Assembly: GCF_016859285.1 (NCBI RefSeq)
Contig: NC_053403.1
Span: 684,948-748,947, forward strand
Direction of reading: 5' to 3'
DNA: 64,000 nt
From: Xiphias gladius
Lineage: Eukaryota > Chordata > Actinopteri > Istiophoriformes > Xiphiidae
Part shown: piece by piece, positions 37,694-46,600 of the stretch
Numbering within the stretch: position 1 is the stretch's first letter
How the letters are laid out: each line of letters starts with the position of its first letter
Notes under the pieces: generated by a model
The model's database searches: none
The model's input: only the letters and a program-made list of their open reading frames with translations
Told to the model about the DNA's origin: nothing
Made by a program: the position numbers and the translations under genes

Positions 37694-40600
37694 ATTCCAG
37701 GAAACCTTTGCAGAAATGATCAGAATATCTGTGCCCAGAGGCAGTGAGAGCGTGTAACTTGTTTAGGACTTTAACTGGCTTTATTCTCCTCTTCATCGCC
37801 CCCCTCTGTCTGTCTGTCTGTCTGTCTGTCAGCAGGTTGGCATGAGGAATTAGACAGGAAACTGTCTCAGCACAGTTTGGGAGAATTAACCAAGTTTGGC
37901 AGCAAGACGACTCTTACCCGCAGGGTGAGACTGTGTGTGTGTGTGTTTATCCAAAAAGACCAAAACACCACATGACTTTCCCCGTGGGGTTTTTTGAATC
38001 ACAAACTCTCAGCCTCTCTGTCATCTTTCCTCTCTGCTCTTATCAAATTAAAGCCAGCTGCTCTCGACCGCAGCTCCGTTTCACCTTGGGAGCATGTTTG
38101 TGTTTTTCAGTTTTTCCTTCAGAGGGAATGAGCTCAGAGGAAGTTTTAATTTGTAAGGATCTGCGACTGTAACAGAGGCAGTACACTTAGGTAGCTCTCA
38201 TCAGTATTTACAGAACGTTTCACAGCGCTTCAGATTCGGGAGTTTGGGTATTGATCGGATTCAGTTTGATCTGAAAGGATTTATTGACTCAAGTTTTTAT
38301 TGACCTTCGATTTTTGTCCTATTATTTGTCTTATAAAAGAAGAGAAAGTACAATTAAAGCAAAAAGCAGAACAAATCTCAGCGAGAGCAGCAGCTTTTTC
38401 AGTCATTCAATCAGTCGCTCCCTGTCTACCGATCACTGTTTGACTGACATCATGTGACCTGTGCTCTTGGTGTTCAGGACACGTACCGGCGGCGTCAGGT
38501 GCAGCGCTCGGTGACTCGTCAGATGTCGTTCGACCTGACCAAGCTGATGGTGACGGAGGATTGGTTCAGTGACATCAGCCCGCAGACCATGAGGAGGCTG
38601 CTCAACATCGTCTCCGTCACAGGTCTCTGACTAGTGAGCAGAGTAAACCTGCATCTACTTGGTGTTTACAAGTGTCAGTTTGTCATATTTGGGCCTAACT
38701 CAGAAATCAAACATTGATGTTTATATAGATAATGTGCCTTTGGAGAGAGAGACACATGGACACAATTCCTTGGAGTAATATTAGATAATAAACTGGAAAC
38801 CACATGTAAATCGGATTTCATAAAAAAAAAAGAAAGAAAAAACACGGGGATAATTGGCAAAACAAGTCACATGCTGAATTTCAGCTTTAATGTTAAGATT
38901 ATTCTGTGGTTTGCTGAATAGAGCGCACACCATAGAGAAGTGCTAAAGATTTACCAGTCACATTTGGTGACATTTATCCATTTGGCAAAGCAACGTACGA
39001 GTGAGGCAGCTTAGGGCTCGGTGTCTTGCCCGAGGACGCGTCGGCACGCGGGCAGTAGGAGCCGGGGATGGAACCGCCAACCCTATGATCAGAGGACAAC
39101 CCGCTCTAGCACCTGAGACACGAGATTATTCTGCGTAGGACGCAAGGACCACACCCATTCCCTGATCCCACGTTTTCTCTCATGATACCACTTCTGATAC
39201 GGATTCCTGATCCATACCAGCGCTCTCTGTGTCCTCTCTCTCTCTGTTTAAAGTCAATATAACTCGCTCCCACTGCGTGGAGCTCTTCGGTATCGTTCTT
39301 AACTCCAACACATCCCTTTTTCACCGTACGAGTCGTTCATGCACCATCACTCTTTTAAGGCTTGTGTAAGTTTGATTGGCATTTAGACGGTTAATGAGAA
39401 TGCATCGTTAAAATGGATCCAGATACCTGCCCTGAGGGGAGAGATGCCATCACGTTCAGCTTCAGGTTTTTCTTCGCAGAGCTGCTAAACTAATGTCACA
39501 TGTGTTAACTGTTGTTAACTCCTAAAACTAACAAACGTTTCTTCGTCCACACTGAATTTTAAAATGACCTCCAAATCAAAGGTGCAGAAAATGTACTTTT
39601 ACCAGAACTAAAGTAGGTCAGCGTTGGACGTTTGTTAGCTGTGAACGTTTTAGTCGCAGCTCCTGGTTTCACAGAGAAGGTTTGTGATGCACCAACAAAA
39701 AGTGATGGAAACAAGATCTAACAAGACTGTTCCCACATTATAACAAGATATTTAGTAAGACGTATTGTCTGGTTATTACCAGAGAGCAAATTATTTTTGT
39801 TTCATAATTTAATCTTTTTATATCAGAAAACTTTCTTGCTATTGCACAAAATCATCTTTTCACTCAAACAAGAAACTTGTTTGTGTGTTAGAAAGAGAAA
39901 CTTTCACGAGTGAGCGAGAAAAGGATCCATTCATTGCACAAAGAGACACTGAAACCGACGCGGGCTAAAAATATCGACGGTGCTTAGAGCCAAACCGAAA
40001 ACATTCAAGAATCTAATGCGGATCAGTCTTGTCCGGCCGATGCCTGACCTGCCCCGTTAGGTCAGTGTCACATTTAGTTGCTGGAATTCTTTTTTTTTCT
40101 TTTCGTAAATCATCTTCTTCACCGCTCCTCAGGATGTTCGTGTTTTTCTCTGAAGAAGAGGCGTGTTCACTTCATCCCGTCTCTCAGCCATAAACTAACC
40201 CGACTCTTGCCGTGTGTGCAGGCCGTCTGCTGCGAGCCAATCAGATCAGCTTTAACTGGGACCGTCTGGCGTCGTGGATCAACCTGACGGAGCAGTGGCC
40301 CTACAGGACGTCCTGGCTCATCCTGTACCTAGAAGAGACCGACGGAGTCCCCGACCAGGTCACGCTCAAGACCATCTATGAGAGGTCAGAGGTCACGTTC
40401 AGGCTGCGGACTCTCTTTTTTTAGAGAGTCAGTTTTTGGGGGTATTTTGGTTGGATTTTTGCTTAACTAAAGAAATGACGGCTTTTTTACACTTTCCACC
40501 TGCACTCTGTTAAGATTGTGTTCTGTAAAGATTGAATAAATACAACCCAGAGAGTAAACAGATTTTTATATTTTTCACATGTTCAAAAAAATGAGAAAGT

Positions 40601-43600
40601 CATACACAGTGACCGTCCCGTTAAACGGGGGCTAAACTGGTTTACACTGGCAAAACAATGGACCACTCCCATTCTTGGGGAAAGTTTAATTCCTGCCCAG
40701 AAAAAATTCAGTTTTAAAGAACTACGTTAATGTATTTCATCCCTGCTGGTGTACGTCTTTAAATGTGTCAACCTGTGAGATAGTTGGCCTCGTCTCCAGC
40801 ACCGATCAAAATGATCTTACGTAACCGTGAGTTGAGTAGATGGACCCTGCAGCAGCAGACAGACATCAGACTCTTCCCTCTGTCAGAGTGTCGAAGAACA
40901 TCCCCACCACCAAAGACGTGGAGCCTCTGCTGGAGATCGACGGCGATGTTCGGAGCTTCGAGGTCTTTCTGTCGTCGCGGACGCCCGTCCTGACGGCCAG
41001 AGACATCCGGACCTTCCTTCCCTGCACCGTCAACCTGGACCCGAAACTACGAGAGATCATAGCAGGTAACGCACGGAGCGCCGCTACTGGTTACACCGCA
41101 CTTCCTGCCCCGCGCCGGACTCAGAGATCGTAGCAGGTGCTCTGGAGACTACGACACCTGACGCTGCTACGGTACCTGCAGATATCACGGCAGTGACTCT
41201 CTCTCTGCCCCCTGACCGTCCAGATGTTTCCCCTCTCTGTCTCATCCACGCTCTTCGCACTGTGTGAACCAGATGTTTTCTCCGTCTGATCCAGATGTTC
41301 GTGCGGCCCGGGAGCAGATGAATATGGGCGGGGTCACGTACCCGGCCGTCCCCCTGCAGGAGGCTCAGCCCCGCCCCTCCTCGGTCTACAGTCAGGTGTC
41401 GTCGGCGTGCTCGCCCTCCGCCTCCTTCAGCGGGCCCTTCAACCAGCCACCGGGGGGCATCGTCTCCCCGCAGCCTCCCAGCAGCTACTACAGCGGCCTG
41501 GCCGGACCGCAGCACCCCTTCTATAACAGGGTGAGTACGGGCTCCCCCCACGGACGCCACCTGATGGTGTCATTCATATTGCGAGGTGACGGCTGTAAGG
41601 TGCGGGCCCGGGTAAATCCTCCACCTGGATTTCTGAGATCCAGATGATAAAACATCGTCCCTGACTCGCTGACTGCTCACCTGACCGGCTGAGCGACAGG
41701 TAAAGCGGCAGCTCCAGCCTGTTTCCTGCTCACCTGGTTCAGTTCACCGTTTGTTTTTGTTTCACGCTCCACTATGCCGCGCTGTCAGACGACTGGCGTC
41801 CAGCCCGTCTGTTTCACAGAGCATCAGAAAACCAACCAAACCTCATTCTCCCAGCTCAACAGTCCCGGCAGGAGTTCGGCTCCGTCCCAGCAAAATTCCC
41901 GCTAAACTGTCTGAACAGGCCTTTGAGAAATAATCCAGTTTTCATGTAATAAAAGTCCCAGTTCTGAACGTGGTCGTGACTGGAAGGCTTTGTTGCCCTG
42001 AGCTGTCCCTTATGCCTGGTTGAGTGCAAGCCCCACTCAGCTGTGACTGGACAGCCGTTTTCTCACGTTAGACTGGTGCAGGATGATCAAAGTTCAAAGT
42101 TCTTTCATCGCAAACAGCGAAGCCACTTCCCTCCGTTTTGGCAGAAATTCTTTTACGTAGCTGAGTTGTACATTTGCATAAAGTTGAATATTTTTCTACC
42201 TCTCCATGTGGCACCAGCGTGTTTTTCAGTGTTTAATTCCCAGTGGAGGTCGTCCTGTTGCATGTGCCCTTTCTGAGTTGACCTGAGCGAACAGGCTGTG
42301 CTGAGGGTTTTTTTTAAAGGAACAGTCCAACCTTTAGATAAATCTTTCTTCTCCAGAGTCAGATGTATGAAGGAAACGCAAAGGAGCATTTTAGTCCGAG
42401 AACATTTAGTGAGATGGTGGTTTTTTTCTCATCCAGTACAGATTTAGGTCCAGGATGAGTGTAGTCTTAGCAGGTAGAAACTGCTGGACAAGGGGGTTCG
42501 CGTGACGACATGTTCGCACGACCCCGGCGGCCCTGCAGAACGCAGAGAGTATAGTTTGGGTTTACTCAGACCTAGACGTTAAACGAGGATGACTGCAGGG
42601 ACAGCGTTCAGAAAGCAGCTGCGAGCGGAGTCAGGTTGAGGCAACAGCCGACCTCCTGCTGGGACTGCGGTTAGAGAAACACCCGGTCACAGTGTGACCG
42701 CTCTTTGACTTGACTGCTTATTTTTCAGTTGCCTCCTTCTTCTTGTTTGATGTTCGAATCATCTCCATGAACATTATTTTGATTTTCTGCCCCTCCCCCC
42801 CTTCAGCCATATTTCCCCCATCACCTTTACCAGCTGCCACGCCCACTCGTGGCCTCCTACCCATCACACCTTCATCCACGCCCGCCACCTAAAACCTCCT
42901 ACAGCAGGGACGCCACTGCTGCACCCGTAAGTACAACCAACACCTGCGGCCGCGACTGAATTCATTTTACATCAAGTCATGGACTGTGAGGAAAAGCTGA
43001 CCGAGCCGTTCAGAGTTTTTATTGTGGTCGGAATCTTGCATTAAACGTGCGAGAGAAATAAAGATGGAGCACCGGAGACCAGGCCTGACTGACTGAGAAA
43101 CACAAAAAAGAATTAGTCAGTAAAGAAAATGGTCAAATAAATCCATGCAGTCAAGTTTTAATAATGAATAAACAGGTCAAATGCACAAACAAATTGAGAA
43201 GTAAATGTTAAAACGTGCAATAGATTAATTCTGCGTGATTGATTTGATCTTTCACTGTCGCCTCAGAATTGATTTCACATCAGCAAGATTTCCTTTTTCA
43301 CGTCACAAATTTATTAAGAACAGTTTTTCTTACTTTTATGCAGCTTGAAGTATTTTTTTTTCCACAGTTGCTTATTTGACCATTTTAATTATTCTTCAAT
43401 ATTGTATTTGTTTTTCCAATCAGTCAGGTTTGTATTGAAGCCCATTTATACCAGGAAAAGAAAAAAGTGGATGAAAACCTGACAATGATAAAAATCAAGA
43501 TGAGGGCTTTAACTAATGGTCACGTTCGTTATCGAATAATCTGCCGGTTATTTTACGGTTCATGGTGAAGGTCTGTAAATGTTTCTTCTATCTGACCAAA

Positions 43601-46600
43601 AGTCCAAACCCAGAATTTCACATGTAAGAAGCTTCAGCCGGCAGATGGAATTTAACCGGTTTTCAAAGTTGTTGCAGATCGATTGATTCTGCCGATCGAC
43701 CGATCGATTCGCTTCAGTTTTAGGCAAAATCAGAAAATAATCAAAGTCAAAATGTTGTCTTTTAAGTCTTAATCGTAAGACACGTTGACAAAGGTTTGAT
43801 TTTGAGTGTATTTATTAATTGTCATTTCCAGCAGTTCATCTATTTTTTCTTTTTTTGGAATAAATGGGCAAAATTCATTGTCTCCAAGTAACTTCTGCTT
43901 TTCTTGCTCTTTTATTTTATATCCCTCTGAAAGGTAGTGAAGTATAAAGTAGCATAAAAAGAAAATACTGAATTAAGTACAAGCTGCTCTGTACTCAAGT
44001 ACAACACTTGAGGAAATGTACGTAACGTTTGTTACTTTCCACCGCCGCTGATCATTTCCACACTGGGCCCCGCGCGTTGGTCATCTGTGTTTTCCTGGTG
44101 TTTTCTGTCCACCTGTGTTTCATTCCTCGTCTGTCTGTCTGTCTGTCTGCAGTATAAAGTTTCATCCCTGAAAAGGAAGCAGGTATTGAACTCTTTGACC
44201 TCTCCCTACTATAACCCCCCTTCCTTCCGTCCTTCCTGCCTTCCTTCCTTCCTTCCTTCCTTCCTTCCTTCCCTCCTTCCCTCACTGCTCTTGCTGCCGT
44301 CCTCCTTTCAGCTAACTCCCTCAGAAGTGCTCTGCTTACTACATCTCCCAGCATGCACCTTGCCCGGACTAGCCTGTAGCTTCGGTACGTCAGCTGTTTG
44401 ATCTGCTCAGAGTGACGACTTGTTGGCTTGTTGGTTTTGAAACCTTTGACCCCCCTGAGCTCCCCCCCACACACACACACACACACACACACAAGACAGG
44501 CGTCCCACATCGTTGTCCCCCTCCTCTGCACTGTGACAAACGTCCATCGTAGCAGCTCTGTTTAGAGTGTAAAGAACGATGACCCTTAGATGCGAGTTAG
44601 TGAAAGTTCACATCACTGTGTTTTTAAATCCCGAGAGAAACGTGACCGATGTTGTTTTTCACTGTTTTCGCTCAGGCCCGGATATTATTTAAAGTTCTTC
44701 CGTACAGGTGACGATCAGAGCCACAACTAACAGTTACATATTATTATCGATTAATCTGCTGACTATTTTCTCAATCGGTCGATGAACTGTTTTGTCTGTA
44801 AAATGCTTGAAACTAATGAAAACTGCCTGAAACTCACAGTTTACTCTGATATAACACTTCTACTTTGACATTTGACTGTGATACACCACAGTAAATGTCA
44901 AAGAAAAGCATTAAATCTGAACTGAAATAACGACCGAAAGAACTCGATTCATTTTCTGGCGGCTGACTGATCATTTCAGCCTTAGTGCCAGTCTGATACC
45001 TTTGTCGTTGGAATATAGACTTGTCTTAAACATGTTGTTCTTCGTTATGCAAAATATGGCAAACTGCGCAATAACGAACTTTTTTTCTGAATAAAAAGAG
45101 TCTAAAGTTAGAAAGTTGATTAAGATCAGGAAACGTCTGATCAAACAATCAGTAAAGAAGCTCAAGAATCCGACCACACTTTAATACCAATTATGGTAAA
45201 TGTCAGTTTTTCATATTGGATGTGACAGACAGCTTTCATACCCAGATGTTGTCTGTATTAAGGCTGTTACCTCACGAAGCCACGAGATACGAGACGGCAA
45301 AGACAGGAAATAACTTCAGCATAAAAATAAATGATTAAGTTGACGGGAGTCAAACGTTTATCACATTATTTTCTCTGATATATTTCTCTGTATTTGAAGA
45401 CTTGTTGGGAGAATGAAAATCTTGTTATTGTTGACATTTCTGCAGTTTAACGTCAGAACACAGATTTCCTGCTTCTACACACATCACAGCTCAGTTTGGG
45501 GGTTTTTGAATCTTTAATTTTGGGGAATATGTTTTGCAGGATCACAAATTCTCCATTGACTTGAATTCCAGTGTATTTGTGGACTGTGTCCGTCTCTCTG
45601 CTGTAGACTCACTGTAGAGCAGAAACTCATCACTAACGTCTTCATAGAGACACCGGATCAGTCCTGCTAGTTCAGTGTGATCACACCTGTGGGTGTTTGT
45701 GTTCAGGGCTCGGCCTCCATCGTGTCGGGCGCTCCGGCCATGCTCCTCAGCTCCATGACGACGGAGGCTGTTTGCGAGCGCGTGCGGCAGATTGAAGGCA
45801 TCGACCAGAGCATGATGGGACAGTACACCGCCACCGTCAGGAAGGTCAGTGACACGAGCTGAGCCGGCAGCCAGATGTGCCGTAACACCCGGCGCTTTCT
45901 CACGTTCGGACTGCGTGAAGCAGAGCGCGTTTCACAGCGGCTCTACGCGGGTCGAACGGGAGACTAAATGACTGCCTTTGTGTGGAATTCATTTAGATTT
46001 TCTGCGTCTTGCTTTCAGGCAAACGTTAACGGCAGAGTTCTGTCTCAGTGTAACATCGATGAGCTGAAGAAGGAGATGAGCATGAACTTTGGAGACTGGC
46101 AGCTCTTCAGGGCCACGGTGAGTCCACACGCCGGAAACACAAACACGGTTCTCACAAGCGATCCCACGAACTGGTACCGGGACAGAACAGACGCGCAGGG
46201 GTTCGATAAGTGTAATAAAATGTCATCTGCATTTTGAGGCTCTGCGGTGGACATGGCAATCTCCGACAGCCGCCATACTGGCAGACACAAAGCACACGGT
46301 TCTCCTCAAAGGCGTCGTCTCAAGTCCTGTCTGGCCGTGTGATCGGTTACGTAAAGCTAAAGCTAAACTACAGCAGCGCCTGCAGCCGTTTATAATGACT
46401 GAGACAGAATATTAGAACAAGCAAAAACAAAGAAAATATTCATAGTTCCTGATTCCATTCACTCCTAAAATCCCCTTAGAAAAAAGAGTTTTTGTTTGTT
46501 GTAAATTGTAAAGCGAGAAAATCCAAACGTTTCTAAATATGTGGTGTTTCAGACGGTGGCGGAAGAAGTACTGAGACCTAGCGATACTACTGTTACTATA

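Larger units (their letters stand above)
38623..40221. other. KIDINS220 intron with retroelement remnants
   Basis: No host gene. It carries a LINE reverse-transcriptase remnant and a tRNA-derived SINE (listed separately), then unassigned AT-rich sequence to the acceptor at 40221. Confidence 0.5.

Noticed and set aside
44312..44387. Possible extra KIDINS220 exon (acceptor TTTCAG, donor GTACGT)
   Set aside because: It is open but exits in phase 1, whereas the next exon at 45707 needs phase 0, so inclusion would shift the frame. It also contains the ZNF143-like motif.
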